NCBI RefSeq assembly: GCF_002081825.1
Contig: NZ_MUKU01000008.1
Coordinates: 62,001 to 126,000 of the forward strand
DNA length: 64,000 nt
Direction of reading: 5' to 3'
Source of the DNA: Chromobacterium haemolyticum
GTDB taxonomy: Bacteria > Pseudomonadota > Gammaproteobacteria > Burkholderiales > Chromobacteriaceae
Below, in pieces: positions 35,293 through 42,765 of this stretch (position 1 is its first letter; each line of letters begins with the position of its first letter). The notes beneath the pieces were generated by a model. The model did not search any database and was not told where the DNA came from. It saw nothing but the letters and a program-made list of their open reading frames with translations. Both the position numbers and the translations under genes were made by a program.

Positions 35293-35649
35293 TTACCCCC
35301 TTTTCTTAGACAAACACCGCAGCGCTTCAAACTCCATGCCCAGCAGCCACTCGAAGCGCTCCGCGCCCAGCTCGACGCCCAGCGCCCTCTCCACCACCGG
35401 CAGCGCCGCATAATCCAGGCCCAGCACGCCGGCAGGTCCGGCACGCCATTGGGTTTGCATGCCCTGCCAGACCCGCCAGACCGGCAGGCCCTCCGCCATT
35501 AGCTCAAACACCTCCGGCTCACGCTCGTCCGGCAAGGCGGCGTCCGCCGCCTCCGGCGACATGCCGGCGTCTATCAACGCCTGGCGGTCGTCGGCGCGGC
35601 TGACCAGGGCGGCGCGCTCACCGTATTGCCAGCGCACCGCCGCTATCAG
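35293..35649 (-). CDS. Tail assembly chaperone T-like frameshift extension
   Basis: Read in the -1 frame after the slippery site, this adds LIAAVRWQYGERAALV and about 110 further residues to the G protein. The core (ADAALPDEREPEVFELMAEG) resembles the DUF1799-type proteins. It has no good ribosome site of its own, and an apparent GTG start lies inside the predicted RNA stem, so it is best read as the C-terminal part of a G-T fusion. Confidence 0.75.
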   Translation of the reverse strand: MIAAVRWQYGERAALVSRADDRQALIDAGMSPEAADAALPDEREPEVFELMAEGLPVWRVWQGMQTQWRAGPAGVLGLDYAALPVVERALGVELGAERFEWLLGMEFEALRCLSKKRG

Positions 35650-35655
35650 TTTTTT
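35608..35655 (-). promoter_or_regulatory. Programmed -1 ribosomal frameshift signal (G/GT)
   Basis: The slippery heptamer A AAA AAC (35655-35649) is in phase with the G frame, directly before its TGA. Seven bases later a 10-bp stem forms: GGCGGTGCGC (35641-35632) with GCGCGCCGCC (35617-35608), with only one G-U pair and a 14-base loop. This layout matches classical -1 frameshift sites and the known lambda G/GT strategy, although the slippery sequence differs from lambda's. Confidence 0.85.
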
Positions 35656-36026
35656 GCGACGGCCCCGTAACGCAGCTCATGCACCGCACGCGAAAGCGCC
35701 TCGTTGATTTGCGGCCCATACACCGAAAGCAAGGCGGCCTCCAGCGAGGCGACAGAGAAGGCCAGCGGCTGGCCGTTTTCATCGGCCACCCCCTCCCAGC
35801 TGGTAAACACCTCGGCGAACATTTGCGCGTTGGCGCGGTAGACCCCGGACACTCCGACGCCCACGCTCTCTCGCTCGCTGTGGCGTTCGAAAAACGCATC
35901 CCAATCCGGCTGCGACATCAGCCGGCCCGTCAGATGAATGGTCACGGCAACTAGGGCGCCAGATTCGGCACGGGCTTGAAACTCGGCTTTAACTTGAGCC
36001 TTGCCGCTGGTGGATAGCTTGAACAT
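35646..36026 (-). CDS. Tail assembly chaperone G-like protein
   Basis: A 126-residue protein between the tail tube and tape measure genes. It starts MFKLSTSGKAQVKAEFQARA and ends GAVAKN. Its position, size and following frameshift signal match lambda G, which with its GT fusion holds the tape measure ready for tube polymerisation. The ratio of G to GT is set by frameshifting. Confidence 0.8.
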   Translation of the reverse strand: MFKLSTSGKAQVKAEFQARAESGALVAVTIHLTGRLMSQPDWDAFFERHSERESVGVGVSGVYRANAQMFAEVFTSWEGVADENGQPLAFSVASLEAALLSVYGPQINEALSRAVHELRYGAVAKN

Positions 36027-36035
36027 GAGGTTTCC

Positions 36036-36965
36036 TTATTTGACTGTGAGTTTGATTTCGTCGTCGCCGGCAGTCGGCAACAGCGCAAGCGGCAGGGTTG
36101 TCATGCTGATGTTGTCGCTATCGGCGTAATCGGCATTGCCAATGCTGACCGTGGCGTCAATCTGGATCACATTGCCCGGCGTTATGCCATGCACCAGCTT
36201 GAGCGCGCCGGCCTGGCCGGCCTTGGCGTGCGCGAACCAATCCTTTTCAGCCATCTTGCTGGACTCAACTTGCGCGGAGCCGCTGGGCTTGCGCCCGGTA
36301 ATCAGCACGCGCTCAACGCCGCCAGGCAGGGAGCGGTGTTTAACCTCATTGGCCATATCCAGGCTCAGGCTTTCCACGGAGGGACTGAAACCAAACAGCG
36401 CGAAGCTTTCGACATTGGCGGCGTCGAAAGGGACCGGGGTTTTAAACTGGGTGAAGGCCAGCGCCGGCGCTTTGGCGTCCACGATCCCGCCATGCACCCC
36501 GGTGAAGGTGAATTTCATTTTCGGGAAGGCCTTGTTCTTGAGTTCAAACGAGACATTGCCGCGCGCGCCCAGCAACTTGTGTTGCACTCCGTCCAGCACG
36601 TAATAAATTGTCAAAGACTTGTGCCCCTCGGAAATGGGCGAATACTCCACCGCCGTATCCTTGGCCACGGTTTCCGCAAAGCCGCAGCCTTGCAGTAACA
36701 CCCCCCAGCCGGGAGCCTGGCCCAGCACGCCGGAGCCGGCCAGCTCCACCTCGAACTCCGCCTTCATACGCACACCCGTTACCACGGACTCGGCATTGCC
36801 GAAGTAAGGCCGCACCACATCGCGCTCAGCCTTGTCCGCGTCCAGGGGCGTGACTTTGGGACTCGATACCAGGATGGCGTTAGCCGCGCCCGTCGGCACC
36901 GCGTCCACGCCCTCCTTGGCTTCCACCTTGGCCACGACGGCCACCCGCTTACTATTCAGCGCCAC
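36036..36965 (-). CDS. Major tail tube protein
   Basis: A 309-residue tube protein. Regions such as FGNAESVVTGVRMKAEFEVE and LLGARGNVSFELKNKAFPKM are characteristic of siphophage tail tubes with a C-terminal Ig-like extension. A GTG start at 36965 with GGGAG nearby was chosen instead of an upstream ATG whose extension contains the terminator hairpin of the preceding gene. Confidence 0.85.
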   Translation of the reverse strand: MALNSKRVAVVAKVEAKEGVDAVPTGAANAILVSSPKVTPLDADKAERDVVRPYFGNAESVVTGVRMKAEFEVELAGSGVLGQAPGWGVLLQGCGFAETVAKDTAVEYSPISEGHKSLTIYYVLDGVQHKLLGARGNVSFELKNKAFPKMKFTFTGVHGGIVDAKAPALAFTQFKTPVPFDAANVESFALFGFSPSVESLSLDMANEVKHRSLPGGVERVLITGRKPSGSAQVESSKMAEKDWFAHAKAGQAGALKLVHGITPGNVIQIDATVSIGNADYADSDNISMTTLPLALLPTAGDDEIKLTVK

Positions 36966-36983
36966 AACGCTCTCCCAAAATGA

Positions 36984-37010
36984 AAACGGCCCGCCAAGGC
37001 GAGCCGTTAT
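36984..37010 (-). terminator. Terminator-like hairpin before the tail tube gene
   Basis: On the reverse strand AACGGC pairs with GCCGTT around an inner GCC/GGC stem, followed by TTTTC. A partial terminator here would set the ratio of tube to connector transcripts. Confidence 0.5.
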
Positions 37011-37026
37011 TTGCAATTACACCGAC

Positions 37027-37458
37027 CTACAGCGCGCCGGCTTGGCGGCGGTAGTCAATCCAGTATTCAGCCTGGCACAGGCCAAGCTCCGCGTTTTCCT
37101 CGTCAAAGTCCCAGTCCACCGCCCCGGACTCGATCGACAGCCCAAGCTCCGCCGCTGTCCGATGCAGCAGGCTATGCGCTTGAGCACGCACCGGCTCGCA
37201 TACCTCGTGTGGCGACACCTCCACCGCCCCGCGCGGGTCGCCCTCCGCCGACACTTCAACCACCACTTGCAAGCGGCGGTACTCGAAGCCAACCGGCGCA
37301 CCCGGCACCGGAATATCCCGTTTTTGATGCAAGAGAATGCAAGGAAAATCTGTGAAACTCAGCACCCGCCCCAAGCTGCGCGTCACCCTGTCGCCGGCAG
37401 CCGTCGCCCCCATAAGCGCGGCCTTGAATGCCGACACAATCCGCTCCGCCTCCGACAT
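37027..37458 (-). CDS. Putative minor tail / tail terminator protein
   Basis: A 143-residue protein between the zinc-ribbon moron and the tail tube gene. The overall pattern (AERIVSAFKAALMGATAAGD, then VGFEYRRLQVVVEVSAEG) suggests a tail-end or neck protein, but a clearer tail-completion candidate is encoded two genes upstream. Function by position only. Confidence 0.55.
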   Translation of the reverse strand: MSEAERIVSAFKAALMGATAAGDRVTRSLGRVLSFTDFPCILLHQKRDIPVPGAPVGFEYRRLQVVVEVSAEGDPRGAVEVSPHEVCEPVRAQAHSLLHRTAAELGLSIESGAVDWDFDEENAELGLCQAEYWIDYRRQAGAL

Positions 37459-37520
37459 ACGCCCTCCAGAAATGCGAAACCCGCCTGGCGGCAGGTTTTT
37501 GGTGAGATGGTATTTGAACG

Positions 37521-37982
37521 TCAGGCGCTGATTTTTTCAGCCAACAGCTTTTTAATGCTCTCGCTCTGATACAAATCGGCGAACTCCAGCGCGCTGCGGT
37601 ATTGCTCCGGCCTCAGCGGCTGAGCAAGCAAGCGCTCAGCCTCAGCCGTCTGGCCGGCGCGGATGGCGTCACGAATCGCATTTAAGCGCGCGTCCTGCTC
37701 CTCCGGTCGCTGCTTCAACGTCTCTTTCCCAGCCTCAGCCAGGGGCGTCAAAGCAGCGTGGCAATGCTTGCAGCGGCGCGCGTCCATGCGCACCAACTCG
37801 CGGCACTCAGGACAACGCACATGCGTTTCCGGCGAGGGCACCGGCTCCGCTTTCAGATTGGGCAGCACCAGCACAAACACCACGCCCAGCCAAGCCAGCA
37901 ACCACCACCAACCGCTACGCCCTCGGCTTTTTGCTGCCAGGTAAGCGAGAACAGACCCCAACACAATCACCAGCAATTCCAT
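37521..37982 (-). CDS. Membrane protein with cytoplasmic zinc ribbon (moron)
   Basis: A 153-residue protein with two N-terminal hydrophobic helices (MELLVIVLGSVLAYLAAKS and WWWLLAWLGVVFVLVLPN), then a zinc ribbon CPECRELVRMDARRCKHC and a helical tail (RSALEFADLYQSESIKKLLA). No structural phage role is known for such a protein. It sits between two tail-neck genes with flanking AT-rich sequence and its own terminator-like hairpin near 37482-37503, so it is most likely a moron. It may act in the lysogen membrane. Confidence 0.65.
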   Translation of the reverse strand: MELLVIVLGSVLAYLAAKSRGRSGWWWLLAWLGVVFVLVLPNLKAEPVPSPETHVRCPECRELVRMDARRCKHCHAALTPLAEAGKETLKQRPEEQDARLNAIRDAIRAGQTAEAERLLAQPLRPEQYRSALEFADLYQSESIKKLLAEKISA

Positions 37983-38044
37983 ACCACACCCGCGTTTAAT
38001 GAAAGAAAACCATAAAAAATGCCGTTTAGGTTAGCACCCCAGCA

Positions 38045-38455
38045 CTACCCCGCCAAGGGCGGGCGCTCGCGCCAGTGAAACGCCCAAGTCTGCGCCACTA
38101 CCGCCGGCATGCCCTCGGCCACATCATGCTCACTCTCGAACACAACGCGCCGGACCTCGTAACCCGTGCCGCCACTACCGGCCAGCCCGCCCCGCCAGCC
38201 ACTCAGGCCCCGGCGGATCGCAGCGGCCACGCTGCAAGCCGTGTCGTAATCCTCCGCAACAATGGATAGCTGCACCTGGCACGCCTCCAGGCCAGCCACC
38301 CCACCCGCGCCCAGGCGCTCACGCTGCGCAATGCGCTGATACGCAACAGCGGGCAAGGCCGGCTCCGGTGGCAACTCGCCAGGGTAGACCCGGCCCGCCA
38401 GCGCGCCCGCCGCCGGGCCAGCCGCCAGCAAAGACACAATGATTTCGCCCAGCAT
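38045..38455 (-). CDS. Tail completion/terminator protein, DUF3168 family
   Basis: A 136-residue protein with the DUF3168 pattern: GRVYPGELPPEPALPAVAYQ near the start and a beta-sandwich core (VQLSIVAEDYDTACSVAAAI). The family includes gpU-like proteins that cap the tail tube. It is adjacent to the HK97 gp10-like gene, as in HK97-type phages. Confidence 0.8.
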   Translation of the reverse strand: MLGEIIVSLLAAGPAAGALAGRVYPGELPPEPALPAVAYQRIAQRERLGAGGVAGLEACQVQLSIVAEDYDTACSVAAAIRRGLSGWRGGLAGSGGTGYEVRRVVFESEHDVAEGMPAVVAQTWAFHWRERPPLAG

Positions 38456-38938
38456 TTAGCCCCCTTGCGTCAGCTCGCCGCTGACCAGCGCGCGGCGAAC
38501 TTCATCGCCCACCACGCCCAGCGCCTGCGGCAGCTTGCCCGCCGCCGGACGCATGAACGGATAAGGCGGGACAAATTGCCCCGCCCCCTTGAGCACTTCG
38601 CGCGCCGCAGTCCGCCGCCTCTCGCCGCCAGCCAGCTTTTGCCCCTTGCCTCGTTTGACGTGTCCAAATTCGACAAACCGCCCATACCAGGCACGGGAAC
38701 GCAAACCGACCTTGTACGCGATGGACCCGCGCCGCCTCGTGCCGCGCGAGCTGGCCACCACGATTGATTTAGCCAACAAGCCGGAACGCCGCCGCACCAC
38801 CCGCCGCGCCTCATCCCGCACCAGGGCGGCCCCCTTGCGCAGCCCGCGCCGCAGCACCTTATTGCGCAGCTTGACCGGCACGCCGTCAAGATTGCGAAAC
38901 AGCGCCTCCAGGCCTTGCACGCTATCCATTGCCATCAT
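38456..38938 (-). CDS. HK97 gp10-like neck protein
   Basis: A 160-residue basic protein with the HK97-gp10 signature KVLRRGLRKGAALVRDEAR, RRSGLLAKSIVV and WYGRFVEFG, ending in a helical segment. It connects the head-tail joint. It overlaps the head closure gene by 17 bases; two alternative ATGs lie near the start. Confidence 0.88.
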   Translation of the reverse strand: MMAMDSVQGLEALFRNLDGVPVKLRNKVLRRGLRKGAALVRDEARRVVRRRSGLLAKSIVVASSRGTRRRGSIAYKVGLRSRAWYGRFVEFGHVKRGKGQKLAGGERRRTAAREVLKGAGQFVPPYPFMRPAAGKLPQALGVVGDEVRRALVSGELTQGG

Positions 38939-39242
38939 CCCTTTCCAGCATCAGCACCAGATAGCCGCGCTGTTTATGCGGCTCCACGGTCTTTACCTTG
39001 AACGGCCCGCCCTCCAGCTCCACACGCCAGCCATGAGCCACCGGCCGCCGCCGCACCGTCGCCCGCACGCTGCACCCGGTTTGCTCGGCCAGCGCCGCCG
39101 TGTACGTGCGCGCGCCCAGGTACTCCACTTTGGCATGCGCCGGCTTGGCGTCGGACCAGCCCGTTTTTTCCTGGCCGCTGGGCAGGCGGCGCTTGACGGG
39201 CGCACGCAACCGGATGCGGTCTTTTAGTTGGGTGGCGTTCAT
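38922..39242 (-). CDS. Phage head closure protein
   Basis: A 106-residue protein of the head-closure/HK97 gp7-like family: LKDRIRLRAPVKRRLPSGQE at the start and ARTYTAALAEQTGC and RATVRRRPVA in the core. The start at 39242 was preferred over one 15 bases upstream because it begins at the conserved MNATQLKDR. It seals the portal after packaging. Confidence 0.85.
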   Translation of the reverse strand: MNATQLKDRIRLRAPVKRRLPSGQEKTGWSDAKPAHAKVEYLGARTYTAALAEQTGCSVRATVRRRPVAHGWRVELEGGPFKVKTVEPHKQRGYLVLMLERDDGNG

Positions 39243-39244
39243 CC

Positions 39245-39778
39245 TTACGCCCTCCAAGGGTCAAGCAAGCCGTCCACAAACGACCGGGGGAGCGGCTGCA
39301 ACTGCCCCTCCAGCAGCGCCTCGCGCAGCGCGTATGCCGTGGCAACGCGCAACAGCACCCATTGGCGCACCCCTTCCGGCACTAGACCAGGCTCACGCCA
39401 AGCGCCGCAGCGGAAGCGGACCCGAACCGCCACCGCGCCGGAGGGCCGGGCGCAGATCAGGCGGCGACCGCGCTCTAACCACCAATCCTCCTCCACCGGC
39501 TGTTCTCCGCCGCGACGATCCAGCGCCGCCACCCGCTCAACGTCCAGCACGTCAGGACGCAACGGCACCACCCCATCCGCCCCCCACACCGTGCGCTCCC
39601 AAACCTGCGGCAAGATGCACCGGCCAAGCGCATGCTCAGCCAACGACACCGCCGCCGCCAGGTAAATGGCAAGCAAGGCGTCGTCTTCGGTCAGGTCGTC
39701 ATCTATGCGGCACTGCTGCCGCACCAGGGACAAGCCGTCAAAAAGAGGAGGCGGGGGCGTTATCAAGATTTCATCCAT
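39245..39778 (-). CDS. Head-tail connector protein (gp6-like)
   Basis: A 177-residue, mostly helical protein (LTEDDALLAIYLAAAVSLAE with an Arg/Trp-rich middle), of the HK97 gp6/gp15-like adaptor family that docks onto the portal ring. Order capsid, gp6, closure and gp10 is as in HK97. Confidence 0.85.
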   Translation of the reverse strand: MDEILITPPPPLFDGLSLVRQQCRIDDDLTEDDALLAIYLAAAVSLAEHALGRCILPQVWERTVWGADGVVPLRPDVLDVERVAALDRRGGEQPVEEDWWLERGRRLICARPSGAVAVRVRFRCGAWREPGLVPEGVRQWVLLRVATAYALREALLEGQLQPLPRSFVDGLLDPWRA

Positions 39779-39796
39779 GCATGACGCCCCTTTCGC

Positions 39797-41008
39797 TTAC
39801 TTCTTGGCCGCGCCGATCTTCATCAGCTTGATGGCGTTGGAGTCCATCACGCCGCCGCCCACGCGCTTGGTGGTGTAGAAGCCGACATAGGGCTTGTTGC
39901 TGAACGGGTCGCGCAAGACGCGAACACCACGAACATCGGCGATGGTGTAGCCGCGCTTGAAGTCGCCGAAAGCGATAGCCAGCGCATCCGCGCCCACAAG
40001 CGGCATATCGTCGTTTTCGGAAATGGGCTTGTTCAACAGCGTGGACACTTCGCCCGCATCGAGGCCAGGCTTCCAAAGGTAATTGCCTTCGCTGTCCTTC
40101 AGCTTGCGAATCACCGGCAGCGTCAGGCCGTTTAGAACAAACGTGCCGTTACGGCGATAGCCGCGCTTGAGGCTGTAAATCAGATCAAGCAGGGCGTCCG
40201 CAGTCAGCGATGCCGCCGCGCCGGAACTCACGTATTGCAGCGTCCCCAACTTACGCTTGTCGTCCGTCTCATCGCTTGCCCCATAGGCCAGAAAGCCCTT
40301 GGCCTTTTTCAAGCCATCACCGCCCGTAAATGCGGCGTTTTCCTGTTCGGAAAACTCAATTGCCACCTCACCCGCCAGCCAGGCCTCAGCATCGAAAAAC
40401 ACGTCATCCAGCATTTTTTGCGTGGCTTCCGGGTTGGCGTACAACTCGCCAAAGAACGGCGCCACCTGCGCCAATTGCGGCGTACCGGTGGCCGTGCGCG
40501 GGTCCGTTTCGCCCACCCAACCAGATTTTGCCTTGCCGGTGTTGATGAGGCGCTTGTACTCCTCATTGCCAACCGTAATGACATTGCAAATGTCGCGCAT
40601 CGGCACATCGCGGCGCTCCAACTGGATGATGTTGCGGTCCAACTCCTCCGGCACTGCATAGCCGCCATCCGGCTTATCGCCAAGGTTTAGCGCCTTGGCC
40701 TCCAGCTCGGCCAGGCCATCGTCAACACCCTTGCGCATGAAGCGGCCAAAGGCCTGCTTGTGTTCGACTTGATCGCCGCTCAGCTCGCCATTGCCGCCCA
40801 AGCCGCCGCGCGCGGCCTTCTTGCTCAAATCGTCTATGGAGCGCTTGACGTTCTCCAGCTCGGTGATTGCCTTGTCCACATTGGCCAGCTTGGCCTCAAG
40901 GTCGCCAGTCGACAGCCCTTTCTCCACACGCTTCAAGCGCTCGTCATTGGTCTTTTTGAATTCTTCAAACGCGCCGCCCAGGTTTTGAACCAGTTCTTTC
41001 ACTTCCAT
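39797..41008 (-). CDS. Major capsid protein, HK97 fold
   Basis: A 403-residue capsid protein. The N-terminal delta scaffold region is a coiled coil (ELVQNLGGAFEEFKKTNDER and AITELENVKRSIDDLSKK, about residues 1-100), to be removed by the protease encoded upstream. The mature part contains GGYAVPEELDRNIIQLERRD and SGWVGETDPRTATGTPQ, then GYTIADVRGVRVLRDPF near the C-terminus. Confidence 0.93.
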   Translation of the reverse strand: MEVKELVQNLGGAFEEFKKTNDERLKRVEKGLSTGDLEAKLANVDKAITELENVKRSIDDLSKKAARGGLGGNGELSGDQVEHKQAFGRFMRKGVDDGLAELEAKALNLGDKPDGGYAVPEELDRNIIQLERRDVPMRDICNVITVGNEEYKRLINTGKAKSGWVGETDPRTATGTPQLAQVAPFFGELYANPEATQKMLDDVFFDAEAWLAGEVAIEFSEQENAAFTGGDGLKKAKGFLAYGASDETDDKRKLGTLQYVSSGAAASLTADALLDLIYSLKRGYRRNGTFVLNGLTLPVIRKLKDSEGNYLWKPGLDAGEVSTLLNKPISENDDMPLVGADALAIAFGDFKRGYTIADVRGVRVLRDPFSNKPYVGFYTTKRVGGGVMDSNAIKLMKIGAAKK

Positions 41009-41012
41009 GTTA

Positions 41013-41570
41013 TTAACTCCGCATACTGTTAATGAGCGCCTGAATGGCGTTTTTGGTTGCCGCGCTGTCGCGGCTCTTGATTCCCGTCAGCCTGGCCTGT
41101 TCGTTCGCCGGCATGGTGACGGGGGAGACTTCCCACAGATCCACTTGCTTCAAGGTCCGCACGTCCGTTACCCGGTCGTAGCTGTCCTCTCGCGTCACAT
41201 AGCCGATGGACAGGCCGGACACCGCGCCGATTTTCATCAGCTCGTACACCTCCGCCCCACGCTGGACTTTTTGAGTCAACCGGCCCTCTACGTACAAGCC
41301 CACATCGTCCTCGCGCATCACCGTCCAAACGCCGATAGGCTCATCAAGCTTGTGATGCCACAGCAGCGAGGGCAGCCGCTTCTTTACCGCCCATGCCTCC
41401 AGCGAAGCGGAAAACGCACCCTTGGCGACAATGTCGCCGTGGTTGTCCACCACCCCGAACACGCTTGCATAGCCAGAAAAAAAGCCGTCATCGTTGACGG
41501 CTTTGATTTCCAGGCTGAAGCTCTTATGATCCAGCGCCACTACCTCCCCCTTTCCTGATTGCCGCGTCAC
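41013..41570 (-). CDS. HK97-type prohead maturation protease (S78-like)
   Basis: A 185-residue serine protease with the family residues: His in LLWHHKLDEPIGVW and Ser in AVSGLSIGYVTRED. It processes the capsid delta domain. It starts inside the portal gene (overlap 47 bases) and lies four bases before the capsid gene. Confidence 0.92.
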   Translation of the reverse strand: MTRQSGKGEVVALDHKSFSLEIKAVNDDGFFSGYASVFGVVDNHGDIVAKGAFSASLEAWAVKKRLPSLLWHHKLDEPIGVWTVMREDDVGLYVEGRLTQKVQRGAEVYELMKIGAVSGLSIGYVTREDSYDRVTDVRTLKQVDLWEVSPVTMPANEQARLTGIKSRDSAATKNAIQALINSMRS

Positions 41571-42765
41571 GCGCCATATCCACCGGCACCATATTCAACG
41601 GCACAAAGCGCATATCGCCACCCTCATACGTGTCCATGTCCTCCATCTCCAAAATATCGTTTGCCGACAGCGCCCCTACGCCATGCAGGCTCCGGTAAAA
41701 CTCGCCCCGCGTCTTGGTGTCGCCGCGCAGCAGGTTGTTGAACAGGAAAGACGCATAGAAGTCCTGGCGCTCTTGCTCCGTCAGCACATCACGCGCCAGC
41801 GCCTGCTCCCAGCGCAGCGCCCAGGGGAGCAAGGTATCCGTCACATACTCTTGGGATTGGTTTTCGATATTGGAGAACGTGGCCTTGTCCATGATGCCGA
41901 CCTTGTGCGGCGGCATACGGTAGAGTCTGGCCACCTCCTCCCCCTGATACTTGCGCGTCTCAAGAAACTGTAAGTCACTCAGCTTCAGGCCCAGGGATTC
42001 CCACGCTAACCCCTCCTCAAGAATGACGGGGGCGGCAGCGTTCTCCAGCCCGCCGTTTTCACGCCAGGACTCTTGCAGCCGCTTAAACGCAGGGTCCGAC
42101 AACTTGCCCGGATGCTTCAAAACACCCGGCCCCGTCACCCTGCCGCCGAACATGCGGGAGCCGTGTTCCTCCGCCGCCAGGGCCAGGCCGAAGGCTTCGC
42201 GGGCGTACTCTATCGGCGTCACCCCAACCACGCCGTCCAGCGTCAGGCCGCGCAGGTGCAACACGTCCGGCGGGTCCAACTGGATCACTCGACCGCGGCT
42301 ATCGGCATAGCCATAGCTGAGTTCGAAATTTTCCAGCTGCTTTACCTGCATCCGGCCTGTTTGCAAGGGCAACAACTCCAGCACCCTGCCGCCATAGCCG
42401 CGCACGATTCGAGCGTAGCCATTGCCGCGTAGCAACATATGCGCGGTCAGCATCTGGACAAACTCAAACGAGGTTTGCCAGCTGTTAGGCGTGGACCGAA
42501 GCAAGGGATATAGCGGATGCTTTACCGCCCGCTCTTTTCCGCGCGGTAAGCGCTTGTACAAGTGCAGAGGCAGCTTTGCCATGTCCTCGCTGATGTTGCG
42601 GACACATGCAAAGCATGTGCTAACCCGCATCACCGTGGCCGGCGTGACCACTGCGCCAGTTTGTGACGCATACCCTTTCAAGAACCCCGCCACCAGGGCG
42701 GCGTTAGCATCCGCAATGGCGTTCTTTCTCCCGAACGGCCACATGCTTTTGAAACTCAGGCTCAT
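41524..42765 (-). CDS. Phage portal protein (HK97-type)
   Basis: A 413-residue portal, forming the dodecameric ring through which DNA passes. Conserved pieces are TVMRVSTCFACVRNISEDMA near the N-terminus, GNGYARIVRGYGGRVLELLP and ARLYRMPPHKVGIMD. It overlaps the large terminase and the protease genes by a few bases, as usual in late operons. Confidence 0.93.
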   Translation of the reverse strand: MSLSFKSMWPFGRKNAIADANAALVAGFLKGYASQTGAVVTPATVMRVSTCFACVRNISEDMAKLPLHLYKRLPRGKERAVKHPLYPLLRSTPNSWQTSFEFVQMLTAHMLLRGNGYARIVRGYGGRVLELLPLQTGRMQVKQLENFELSYGYADSRGRVIQLDPPDVLHLRGLTLDGVVGVTPIEYAREAFGLALAAEEHGSRMFGGRVTGPGVLKHPGKLSDPAFKRLQESWRENGGLENAAAPVILEEGLAWESLGLKLSDLQFLETRKYQGEEVARLYRMPPHKVGIMDKATFSNIENQSQEYVTDTLLPWALRWEQALARDVLTEQERQDFYASFLFNNLLRGDTKTRGEFYRSLHGVGALSANDILEMEDMDTYEGGDMRFVPLNMVPVDMARDAAIRKGGGSGAGS

